Assembly: GCA_009829735.1 (NCBI GenBank)
Contig: CM020619.1
Span: 5,038,083 to 5,102,082, forward strand
Direction of reading: 5' to 3'
From: Pyropia yezoensis
Lineage: Eukaryota; Rhodophyta; Bangiophyceae; Bangiales; Bangiaceae
Length of the DNA: 64,000 nt
The notes beneath the pieces are model-generated. The model ran no database searches. It was not told where the DNA came from and was given only the letters and a program-made list of their open reading frames with translations. Made by a program: the position numbers and the translations under genes. Positions 49,031-60,000 of the stretch are shown here, in pieces. How positions within the stretch are numbered: the first letter of the stretch is position 1; each line of letters begins with the position of its first letter.

Positions 49031-50381
49031 CCGCAACCACGACGGCGGCAGTCGCAGCCGCGGCGCTGTTCAGGTGCGACATCCACAGAGGGTGGGGGGG
49101 AGTGGCAGCACCGCGGCCGGCGAGGCCGCTGGCAGTAGCGGTGGTGGTGGCGGCGGCGCGGCCACGCCCACCCCGCTGGGGGGGCGGGGTCCGTGCTGGG
49201 CTGGCGCCGCGGTGGCCCGGCGGCGGCAGTCAGACCAGCGCCGCCGAGCCGCCACCGCCTCCCCGCGCGCGCAACTCCCGTGGCCGTCGGCGTCGTGGAG
49301 GTCCGTAATGCCCATGCACCGCAACAGGCGTCCGGGGGCACTGGTGCAGTTTCCAAGGACCGGCCACAACAAGAGAAAAGTGATTGGTTACGTAGGGAAA
49401 GAACATGGAAGTAGCAAGAAAAAAGGGGGCGAGCGCCCGCCCAGACCTGCCCGTAGACGGTCAGAGGAACGGGAACTGCGCAACACAGAAGCTCCTCCAC
49501 CCCCAAAAGAGACGGACGCGGCGGGTGCACTCGCGGGTGGCCAACATCCTGCCGCCTGTCCATAGCAGCCGTCCGGCACCATCCTCTCCTCCCCCACCCT
49601 CCCAATGCGGCACCTGTGGTGTCTCCGTTTCCTCGGTCCGCTCTCGGCGTTCCCCCGCTTGCCCTGCTGTTGTCCCACCCCCCTACCCCCCCTCTCACGC
49701 ACCGTCGCCCCGTTCGTCTCCCCCTCACCCCTGGTGGGTTCTTCCCCTCGAATCGCCCTATCCACTATGATGTGACCGTTGACCGCCAGTCCCTGACGGA
49801 CACCTCCTCCAAGGCCATTGCCGCATCCATGGACATCCCCCCCCCACGTGGTGAGCGAAACCCCCGTGGGGGGCCCGCCGCCCCGCTTTTCTGGCTGTGT
49901 AGCGGTGCTGGGGCGGCTGCTTGCCGAGCGCCTGGACAGCCTGTTTGCAGAGGACACTGACCCGGCGCTGCTTCAGTCGCTGGTGCGCGAGCTGTCCGCC
50001 GCAGCTGGGAGACCGGGGCGGGGGGGGGGGCGTGCCAGCGAGGGGGCACCCACGGGGACACCCACCCGCGAGAGCCTCGACGCCCTGCGAGGGGTGTGGT
50101 GAGAAGGGGAGCGGGCGGGCGGGCGATGCCTGGTTGCGCCTCGGTCGTGTCAATAGGTATGTATGTATGTACAGTACATACATATGCATGGGGCGGATGG
50201 CAAAAAACAGAGGTGCCCAGTGTCTTGATCTCGATGCCCCTCGCGCACACCCCCCCAAGCCTCCCGCCGAGCGCGACGACGCCCCATGCGGTGGCGGGGG
50301 GGGCGGCGACCTAGCCGCTGCGTGAACTCCCCTCTGCTGTCTCCCTTTCTCCCTCCCGCCCCGCCACTCGCGCCGTCGCTC
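49031..50381. other. Interval with only a tentative spliced small gene
   Basis: Mostly Ala/Gly/Pro low-complexity frames. One stretch looks coding: HYDVTVDRQSLTDTSSKAIA and ASMDIPPP (plus, 49766-49848). A GTGAGC donor follows at about 49849, an acceptor GCTGTGTAG lies near 49902, and the text then reads VLGRLLAERLDSLFAEDTDP to a stop at 50102. No ATG-bearing first exon is certain and no domain is recognised. A palindromic GTATGTATGTACAGTACATA microsatellite lies at about 50161-50189. Confidence 0.25.
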
Positions 50382-52312
50382 TTAGGCCAGCGCCGCCTCC
50401 AACGCCTCCAAGGCCGACTCAGCCAGGCCAAACGCAATGATAAGCTCGTTGATCAAGATGTTCGAGGCGTCCAGTTGGCCATCCAGGGCGTTCAAGTCCA
50501 CATCAATGGGAAAGAGGGCGTCCACGGCCACCGCCGCCGCCACCACCTCCTCGTCGCTCGCGCCGTCTGGGGGCAGCAGCCCACGAATAGTGTCGGCTGC
50601 GGTCATCGCCACAGCCTCGTCCCTGTCAACGGTCTCCAGAATCACCGCAAAGTCGGCCGCTACAGTGGTTGCTACCCCGTCGAGCACCGCAAACGCCGCG
50701 TCGGCATCGGCAAGCGCCTGCTCGACGGCAGCGTCGGTGGCGGCAGCCACGGTCGCAATTGGGCGGAGGGCCTCTAGTTGACCCACCAGGTTCGTCACGT
50801 CGGTAGTGAGGCCCGCAATGTTCGCTTCCAACTGCCTGCGCACGTTTGCGAGACCGCCTAGGATGGACTGGATGGACCCGGTGGTTCTCTGCAGGAAGGC
50901 GGCCGCCTCAGCCGGGGTAAAGGGGGCACTCGAGGGAGTCGCTGACGGTGTCGCCTTGGGCGCCGCCGTAGGCACTGCAGTCGCTGCCGCAGTAGGCTCT
51001 GCAGTTGGCGCGACCGTCGGTGTAGCAGTGGGTGTTAGTGTCGGCACGAGCGTCGGTGTGGGTGCCGCCGTGGGTGTCGGCGTCGGTGCCACCGTGGGTG
51101 CCATCGCGGGTGTCGCGGTGGGCGCCACCGTGGGTGCCGGCGTGGATGTCGCGGTGGGTGCCGCCGTGGGTGTTGGAGAGGGTGCCGTCGTGGGTGCCGC
51201 CGTGGGTTCCGGAGAGGGTGCCGTCGTGGGTGCCGGCTCCGGTGCCGCCGTCGGCACAACAGGGACCACGGGCGGCGGCACGCCCACAAAGACCCCCCCC
51301 CCCGAGCCCCCCCCTCCCCCATCCCCCCCCACTCCCCCCGCGTGCCGGCGCCTCCCACCCCCCCGTCTCCCCCGTCCCCCCCCCTCTGGTCTCCCAGCAG
51401 CGGCTGGGTGGCACCATTTTCGACCACCACCACCACCAACACCACCACCCCGCCGTCGCCACCATCGCCCGCGGCACCGCCGTCGCCACCGCCGACGGGA
51501 TCCCCGTTGCCGCCGTCCCCGCCGGCGCCGCCACCGCCCGCCACCGCTTCGAAAAGCACGTCGGGGAGGGCGGTGCCGCCGTCGGCGCCGCCCCCACGGA
51601 ACGGGCCAAAAATGGCGGCCAGCGCGCCCGCGGCGTCCGTCACCGACCCGCCGTCACCGCCGGCGCCGCCGGCACCGCCCGCCCCGGCCGCAGGCGGAGC
51701 TCGGCCACCGGCAGTGGCGCCGCTGCCGGGCCCGCCGTCGCCGCCGTCGCCCCCCACCCCGGCGGTCACCGACGAGCCGGGCGCCACTACGGGCGGCGGC
51801 GACCGTGGCGCTGCCGCCGCGGCCGCCGCCGCCACGGGCGCGGCCGCGGCGGGGCCGGAAACAGAGCCACCCACGCCGCCCGCGCCGCCGGTGCCGCCGC
51901 CCGCGTCGCCGCCCCGTCCGCCATTCCCTCCGGTACCCGCAGTGACGGTGCCGCCCACCTGACGGAGGGTGACCAGCCGGTGGAAGCCGCCGCCGCCGCC
52001 GCCTCCCCCGTTGCGGCCGCCGCGGAGGATGCCGTCAACGAGCAGCCGCCCGTGGCCGACGAGGCGCCCGCTCGGGGACGCCCGAAAGGGCGACACCCGC
52101 GCCGTGTGCGGCGGCCGGGCGCCGGCGGCCAGGCGCGCCAACAGGGCGAGCGATAGGCGGCCGCGGTCGTCACCCCGGGCGTTTGCGGCGGCCGCAACGG
52201 GGGAGGCGGCGGCGGGGGCGGCAGCCGCCGCCACGACCGCAACGGCCAGGGCGGCCAGGGCGGCCAAGGCGGCCAGACGGCGCGGCCGACAGCAGCGATC
52301 GGTGGCTGCCAT
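50382..52312 (-). CDS. Probable secreted Gly-rich, Thr/Pro-repeat protein (frame changes in a G run)
   Basis: ATG at 52312 begins MAATDRCCRPRRLAALAALA, followed by AVAVVAAAAAPAAASP, a convincing signal peptide. About 300 residues of Gly-rich text follow (GGNGGRGGDAGGGTGGAG). Near 51300-51330 a cluster of long G runs (minus strand) shifts the useful frame to a second ORF. That ORF has TAAPTATSTPAPTVAPTATP-type repeats and a helical C-terminal domain (about 180 residues, from FTPAEAAAFLQRTTGSIQSI to ESALEALEAALA). Codons from 51332 down to 50382 are open. One homopolymer-length difference would fuse the parts, by real mutation or sequencing error. A cell-wall or extracellular matrix role is inferred from composition only. 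Confidence 0.5.
51035..51260 (-). repeat. Thr-Pro coding minisatellite
   Basis: Imperfect tandem units of about 12-24 bp on the theme GTGGGTGCCGCC / GTGGGTGTCGCG (plus strand) encode the Ala-Pro-Thr repeats of the secreted protein. Such arrays vary in length between individuals. Confidence 0.6.
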
Positions 52313-53453
52313 GGCAAAGGGTGGGCTGGTAGGGGCGGCGCTGGAAAAGGGGGGGGGGGGGAGGGGGGTGGCGGGAAGAGCACCGGTCGTCGACGGGAAG
52401 CGTGGGGGAAGCGGGGCTAATGGGCGATGCGGCAGGCGTCCACCACCAGCTGGAGCCTCTCTGTCGAGCTCCCGCCGCCGCCGCCGCCTCCGCCGCCGCC
52501 GCGGCGCCGCCGCCGCCGCCGCCTCTGCCGGCATCGCCCCAGCGTGGGCGTGTGACAGAGCCCTTGGCGCGACCGCGGTCGGGTGGGGGGGGGGGGAGGC
52601 GGCGCGCGGGTGATCCTGCTGCTCGGCTTCATCCCGCCACCCGCGCCGGCGAGGTGCCAGTATCTATCCACGGCGGCCGACCCGCCTCGACCTACCCGCC
52701 TCGACCTACCCGGCCCCCCATCCCCCTCTTATCCCGCCCCCAGCCGGGCGGCAGCCCCACAGCGGTCGCGGCCGGGTGGCCAGGTAGCCAGGCAGCCAGA
52801 CAGCCAGGCGGCCAGGCGGCCAGGCGGTCAGGCGGCCAGGCACCCAAGTGGTCAGGTGGCCCGGCGGCTGCCCCCTCCCCCCCCCACCAGACGGCGGGGT
52901 GGAGGCGGCGGCGTTTGGCACCCCTCCGGACGTGTCCCTATGGCCAAGATGAGGGACTCTTGGTAGGCAGCTCGGGGAACGACGGCGTTGGGGGGGGGGG
53001 GGGTGGGGGAGGGGGGGGCCAGCGGGGAAAGGAGGAGGGGGGAGAGCAGAGGACAGTCGCGCAATGTCGGCCGCGCACGAGCGGGAAGCGGCCCCGCTAC
53101 CGACGTGCAAATTACAGACCTGGCGGGAATGCGTGGCGGCACACCACCTTCCGCTTCTCCCCCCGTACCCTCCCGGCCCTATTTAGACGTCGTAGGTAGC
53201 CGTCAGGAGGGGCGCCCGCCCCTGCCGGCAGCGGACGGTGACGGCGACGGCGACGGCGACGGCGCCAGCGTCGGGTGGGGGCGCGACGGCGGCAGCGGCG
53301 GCGGCGGCTGCCGCCGGCCGCCGCCGCCGCTCACCCACGGGACAATCCCGCGTCGTCGCCGTTGCGTGACTGTCAGGCGGGGCGGGGGACACGTCGGCAG
53401 GGGTGGCAAAATAAGAAGGGCGCCGCCGCCCTCACCCCGCCATCAACGGTGCC

Positions 53454-53490
<37 letters not shown>

Positions 53491-55602
53491 CTACTCTGCC
53501 GGCCTGCGGGAGCCGGCGGGCGAGATCCCCCTACGCACCAGGGGGGGGGGTTGTCCGTCATGCCGACGGTATGATCTTGCTCGCGTCCCTCCCCTCCCTC
53601 GCGGCGCTCGCGACGGCGCCACCGCGCTCGCGACGGCGCCACCGCGTCGTGATCGCACGGCGGGGGCGGTAGGGGGGGGGGGGGGGGGCTGGCTGCTGCG
53701 CCCTGGCCTTCAATTTGAGCCAGACAGAGAGGGAGGAGGGGGAGGAGGAGGGGGAGGGGGGGAGGGGTCAAGTGAGAGACGGGGGGTGGCGGGGCAAGAG
53801 AGGAAGGAGGGGGGGGTCGAGAGCGGGAGGGATCGGGGATCGGGGAGGGGGAGCATCGGTGATCCTCTGGTGGGGGGGGTGGGCCAACACAGAAGACACG
53901 CCAGAGGGCGGCTGCCCGCCGCTGCACCGCCGCGGCCGAGCCTCGGCGGCCACGGTGGGTGCCCCCCCACGCCGACCGTCGGCCGTCCCCGTATCCGAGA
54001 CAGGCGTCCGCGTCGGACAGCCCCGTTGGCCACGCGTCCGCGCCGGTACAGTAGTGCTACCTAGATACAGTGACACCAGTACAGTCCATCCACCCACTGT
54101 TGTTGAGGAAGCGCCATTGAATCCGCAAGGACAAGGAAAGTGCCACCCAGGTCAGTCCCCCGAGCTGGCGATTGCCCATTTACCGTGCGTGTCCAGGAGG
54201 GAAGAGAGAGAGAGATATAGTCGGACGGGTCGGGTTGCCATCCAGGTGGCAATTCAATGACCGCGGCGCAAGGCGCGGGCGAGTCACGCGCCAGGAGGCA
54301 ACACGAGAACAGCGCCCGTGCCGCCAGGGTCGATCCCCACTGCGCGACGATGAATGTATCTAGTGCTCGTCTATCCATGCTCGCCCAACGGCGGGGCAGC
54401 CCATCATGGTGCATGATGCACAGCTGCCAAAATCAGCTGGGGCCAGAGGCCGACCGCAATGGGGACCGAGGCGGCACCCACACGCAGCGAGTCGCCCGCC
54501 CTCTTCACGCCCAGCGGGGGGGTGCAGGTGGGGAGCAGCAGGGTGCGGTGCAGCCAGCGGCCCGCCCCCACCGTCGCAGCCTCGTGTGCAGCGCCCGTGC
54601 CTGCCGACCCACCCCCCCCCCCCCCCCCCCCGCCACCTCCTTTCCCTCGCGCCACAACCGCCGTGCCGCAGCCCTTCGTACACGGAAACCACCGGGAGCA
54701 CCTCAGGTGAGTGCCGCCTACGGCCGTCGGCGGCACCCGGCGGAAGGGTGCCGCCGACGGTCGTCGGCGGCACCCACCCGACGTGCTCCTGTTGGCACCG
54801 CAAGCCGTCCCAGGCGCCAACCAGTCTCGCCGACACTGCTGCTGACTCATGTCTGCCGCCGCTCTTTCACGCGTCGCCTGGTCCCGTGAGACCCCCAGGC
54901 TGCCGTGGGGCAGAGGGTGGGGGGGGGCGGCTCCCAGGGGCTGCCGCGCAGGCAGGGCCGCCGTGGCCGCTGCCGTGCGGACGACCGGCGGTAGCAAGGG
55001 CCGGAAACAGGCGACAGCGGCGGCGGCGGGATGGTGGTGGCGGGATGGCGGTGGCAGCCGGCGCTGTGGCTACGGCTGTCGCCGCGGTGGCGACGGCGGC
55101 GGCTGCGGCGGCCACCGCGACGGGCATCCCGACCGTCACCTGGAGCGGCAGTGGCGCCGGCAGCGGCGGGGCGCTCCCCGCCGTCGGCGATCGCGCCGCG
55201 GCAGCGTCGCAGAGGCGGCGCGCTTCCCCTCTTGGTGTAGAGGCACCGGCCGCAGCGGGTACACGCGCGCGCACAACGTGGCAGCGCTCAGCGGCGGCAG
55301 CGGCGGAGCCGCTGCCGCCTTTGGTAGTTCGTACCTCCCCCACCCCCCTCCCCGTGGCCGCCACCGGCTGCTCATGTGGAGAGGTAGGCAGAGGGGCGGC
55401 AGCGCCTCACGCCACCGCCCCCGAACAAACCCCAGCCAATGGAACACTGATACACTCAGTCACCTGTCGTGTACGCCCCCGTTCCCTGCGCTATCCTTCT
55501 CCAGATACCTGTACTGAGGTGCTTGAGGACGCCACAAGCCGCGGCCTCCCGCGAAGCCACACCTCAAAAGGAACGGTGGATCCTCACTCCCCCAGCCCCC
55601 TC
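52313..55602. other. Low-complexity interval, no gene supported
   Basis: It contains a 34-base C run (53455-53488), many G runs, a CCAGG[CT]GG[CT] minisatellite at about 52780-52860, and a tandem 13-bp GCGACGGCGCCAC-type duplication near 53610-53645. Two stacked hairpins lie at 54713-54775; the second has 14-bp arms (54746-54759 / 54762-54775). Open frames up to 477 codons are compositionally biased and lack domains. A TATA-less, pyrimidine-rich stretch near 55450-55600 leads into MITE-2. Confidence 0.5.
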
Positions 55603-55604
55603 TG

Positions 55605-56281
55605 CGCAGTGGGGTCTAAAGAGGGACAACCGATTTCTTACATTCCGGGTGTTTTCCTCTTGCGCAGGATTTTGCAACCCCCTCTCAGTGCTTGCATCTG
55701 GGAGCGTAAAGCAAATTTAGTCCTCAAAATCGACGTTCTTCAAGTTGCACAAGCCCGCATGGATGGTGCTTGTCTGCGCCGGAAGCGCACGACCCTCAGC
55801 TTCCTTGTGGTATCGACAGAACAACTTGTGAGCTTGTGAAGCGCTCCCTGAAGAGGGAATGGAAAAAGTTACATCTGGGATGGGATCTGTTCTGCACAGC
55901 AAGCACTGCACCCAGAAGCAACGGACAATGCAGGTCTGTATCCCACTGCAAGGCGCCCCCAGAGCAGGAATAAAATTCTTCCAGCATTTCGTTTGGAGCT
56001 GCGACCAGTCATATGTTCTCAATCGTGACAGCGGAGCCATCTGGGCCGTTCTATTGGACACTAGCTGAGAAAGAGTAAGGATCAGTCACGGGAGATTTTT
56101 TGCTCGTGCCGAAGAGCACGGCCGACCTGGGTTGTCCTCTTGTTGTGCCCTGCAAGAAGTTGCGCTGCGCAGCAATCTCAGGAATCTTTCTTGCGCCCGC
56201 GATGCAAACTCAGCGTCGCTAAAAGCAATGTTTCGGGCCAGGACCCCGCTTGCTCGTGGTCCTGGCTTAAGCCCCACTGCG
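55605..56281. mobile_element. Non-autonomous TIR element (MITE-2), 3-bp TSD CTG
   Basis: Left end CGCAGTGGGGTCTAAAGAGG and reversed right end CGCAGTGGGGCTTAAGCCAG share the CGCAGTGGGG start and the CT[TA]AA core. CTG flanks both sides (55602-55604 and 56282-56284). Its AT-richer interior has no ORF of note. Together with MITE-1 it defines a family with CGCAG[TC]GG ends and a CNG target. Confidence 0.65.
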
Positions 56282-56323
56282 CTGCAGTCCCATCATGAGC
56301 CGGCAACAACAATCATGCAGCAG

Positions 56324-57099
56324 CGCAGTGGGTCTTAAGCCGTGTACCCAGCATTTCACGCATCGGGCCCGAATCGACGTCGCACGGATTTGCATGGTGG
56401 CCCGTGGGGCCTCTGGAGGGCGAAAACTGCGCATAAAACGTGCGCGAGCACCACCACGAGCTGGGAAGTTCTTTTTTCCTCTCTGTTTCTTGCCCATGAC
56501 GACCACGACGTCAAGGGCTACGTCGTCATATAAAGAGTGTTGCTGGTCGATCTGTTCCAGCCGAGATCGCTACAAACCAACACGTTTTTGCAGTGCAATC
56601 TCGCACGCATCGTTTCTAAACGTGCATCCCCTGCGCCAGTCCCAACATCAATGCAAGACAATGTCTTACATTCATGCAATAGCAATGCAGAATCACCCGA
56701 ACCCTCATGCAATTACGTGCCGGTCAACCCACCGTTCCACAATGTTCGTGTCGATTCAGACACGTTTCGATGCACAGGAGTGCGCGAGCATGTCGATTCT
56801 GTTGCGCGCCACTTCACGTGTCGCCCCTCGCCGACGTGCATCCGGTCGTCCCACCTTCCACCATACCAATCGGAGCACCCGCCCGGGGAGGCCGCTGTGT
56901 GCAGCCGCGCGACCCACACGGCCTCGAGGTGGAGCTGCCGCTGAAGCGGCAGCGGCACCCCGCCGACTCCCGGCAACGACCAGGGCAGGCGAGCGACGAC
57001 CGCGGCCACGCGACGACCGCGGCCACATCCAACACGCGCTGCTGCACAAGGGCTTCTCCAAGCACGACGACCTCTACGCCCTCGTGAACGCGATTGCAC
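56324..57099 (+). promoter_or_regulatory. 5' region of the large transposase-like gene
   Basis: Contains the left TIR, a probable TATA box (CATATAAAGAG, 56527-56537) and about 560 bases of leader. The frames here show no domain; a short upstream exon cannot be excluded. Confidence 0.4.
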
Positions 57100-60000
57100 A
57101 TGATTTCTTCTGATGAAGATGAGATTGTGCCCGGAGGCAGCGTCGTACCCCCCCCAGGCGGTGGTGGTGAGGATGCAGACATTGACTGTTTGGTGGATGC
57201 TATCCAGGCGCGTGACAACGACGGCAAGTTCTTTAGGGAGAAGCGACGGATCCGCAGGCGGGAAGTAACCACGTTTGCCATCATCGAGCCCGTCGATGAA
57301 CCCGAGTCTGGATCCTCCGACGCGGACGGCGAAAGTGCAGCACAAGCGAGCCGCACTTGGCAGATACGCGGGCCCGTGCGCGGCTATTCCGATGACGGGT
57401 GGCGTCTGTCGACCGTGACCATTGTCCGCGCCCACGAGACGATGGCATGCGCAGAGGTTTACGTCCGATCAATGCGTCTGCTAGTGCCTGGGACGTATGT
57501 CGACGCGGCTGATGCGTACACGTCTGTCAAGTTTGTGGCCGCGGCACAGGCAGCGGCGGGGTTGTCATGGGACACGGCATCTCCCACGAGCTCCTTTCGC
57601 GGTCTTGTCCACGGACAGGAGCTCGACGACGATGATGTCGCCATGGTGCTGCAACAAGCGTATGACAGTTCAGGCTCTGCACCCCAAGAGCTCTCACAGG
57701 GCCATGTGGAGCTGGTACGCAGGTCGCCTGCAAGACGAGACCGTGTGCATGTGCGTGCTCTACAATGCCTGCTGCGTCAGCGCTCTCGCAATGCAGTCGC
57801 CGACTACCGACAAAAGGGCCATGACGTCATGAAGCCGCGGTGGCGGAAGTTGCTGAGGGGAGTAGGTGCCGGCGTTGTTGCCATGATGCGCCGCATACTC
57901 GAGTTCGACGACAACCACGAACCGGGCACCAGTGCGCGTGCACAACGCACCCGCGTGAGCCGCGGCTTTACGCAAATGCATCTTCTCCCCACGGCGGCCC
58001 AGCTGCGGGCGGAGCGCCGTCGAGACTTTGATCGGCCAGATCGGATTGCCCACTTTTTTACTCGCCAAGGCCACGACAAGCTCGTGCGCTGGGACTACAT
58101 CCGCGGTTCAGGCTCTGCGGGCATCCGGCGATATAGATCTGGACAAGGCGACGAGAAGCGCCTTCGAGGCTACAACAACCGGTACTGGGAGGATGCAACA
58201 CCCGGTGCAGAAGGAGATTGCGCTTCTGACGGTGAAGACGATGGAGTGTACTACAACAATGCCAACGCAGAGACGGAGGGTTGCTATGCACCGGTGGAGA
58301 CGGATGCCGAGCGGCTGAAGGAGCTTCTGGCTCACTCGACATCGTATCTGGAGAATGAGGATGAAACAGGCGAGTTGCAGATCCTGGCCATTGCCTTTGA
58401 TGCGCCCGCAGCGCTGCAGCGTGGAATCGATTTGGCCACCGTACCGGGTGTGGGAGGCGCTGACCAGGCTGCCAATGTCCCTGCTGTTGTCACATTTGCC
58501 GCTGATGGCGGTGTCGTGAGGAACCAGAATATCACTGCATTTGTTGCGGCCGTCGCGTGGCCGCAGCTCTCGGAAGGGCGGACTGATCTTGTGCCACTCG
58601 CGTACTCGTTCTCTAATGAAAAGCGTGTCGACAAGTTGGTCGCCAAGGCCGTGTGCGACATGCTCCAAGATGTTATGAGCACCACGTTCACGGCATTGGT
58701 GGACATTGCAGCAGAAGGCGGAGCTGAGGAAGAAGAGGAGCGTATCCCCGAGTTACAGCGCGTTTCACTTCAACTTTTCCCGGAAGTCCAAGTGTGCGGT
58801 ACGTTTGACTGGGTGTCTATGTGAGCGCGTGAAGTTTGTGCAGCTTGACGTGGCCAGCTACAGGCGATGCCGGGATGCTCCTCGTTTCGTTATTGCCGGG
58901 GGGTGACTCTGTGCTTTCCGTTTCATCTTTTGGTTACTGGAGACGCCTGGGCATGTGGACGCCGCCTCGCCTCGGTCATTTGCAGGGTCCGCGTGCCGAC
59001 GATTTTCCTAACTCGCCTACCTCATTGCACGCACCACTGTGACACGGAACCTTTTTTAAATGGCGTGCTCCAGCTGACTTCAGCATGTTGTATTGGATCC
59101 ACGGCCTGACCGGCGGCGGGGACAAGTGGCGATGCACGCACAAGGCCGGCTGCTGCGAAGATGAGTACCTTCGGCCGTCGTGCCACATGGGGGAACCCGC
59201 AATTCGAACGGCAGAGGTTGTGTCGGAGCAGTGGCAGCTGGCGGTTTGGACGTTCGCAGACTGGTGTACCATGCAAAGTCGAGGACACGTGGCCTTTCAC
59301 GGTGGGGAGGCGCACATACCGTGCCCGCAATGCTCGCACCTTCTTCCTCTGTCGAGCGGGCAAGGACTCATCGAAGGCTTCGTCTTTTGCCCTCGTGTTG
59401 AGTGCAGGGAGCAGAGACGCCGCATATACGTGCTACATGACATCGCCAAGTCACCATTCTCGGACGCGCTCAACGCGGCACGTACGGCATGCGGAGGCGC
59501 CCGAGGGTATCCCTTACTGCGCGGTATGCTGAGCCGTCTGCAGGTACCGGTACTGCATTGTACAGGGAGCATGGCGAAAGCGTTGACCCATTTTACGCTT
59601 GCGTGCTTGCCTGGAACAGTTCAAGATATGGCGAAGGCCACCGTCCTCGCCATCACTGGGAAAGGATCGATGGACGCTATCTACATGCGCGAGTTTCGGG
59701 AGCTCGTGGCTCATGCGGTGGCGCGTCCAGAGATCTTCTCCCGAGATCTTGACCGCGTCTTCACCATCCTTCTACAGCTGGTGCAGCTAATGAACGCTGC
59801 CTGGCGGGCCTCCCTCGCAGACGCCGGAGCGTCCGAACGAAACGGAGCGTCATCCATCACTAGGCTGGCGGCATCCATCATGGGACCTCTCTATCAAGAA
59901 GTCAAACCCTTAGACCCGGACACAAAGGAAAAGCAAGTCTTCTCTCTGTACCTGCACGCTCCAATCGCGCATCTCCGCCACCAGGTGGGAGCCAACCGCG

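Noticed and set aside
54406..55839. 477-codon plus-strand frame
   Set aside because: Low-complexity, runs through a 20-base C tract and into MITE-2. No coherent protein.
58799..58824. Ending the large transposase at the TGA 58822
   Set aside because: A GTACGT donor at 58799 and a CTCCAG acceptor before 59074 join two halves of one protein with a coherent Asp and Cys cluster block.
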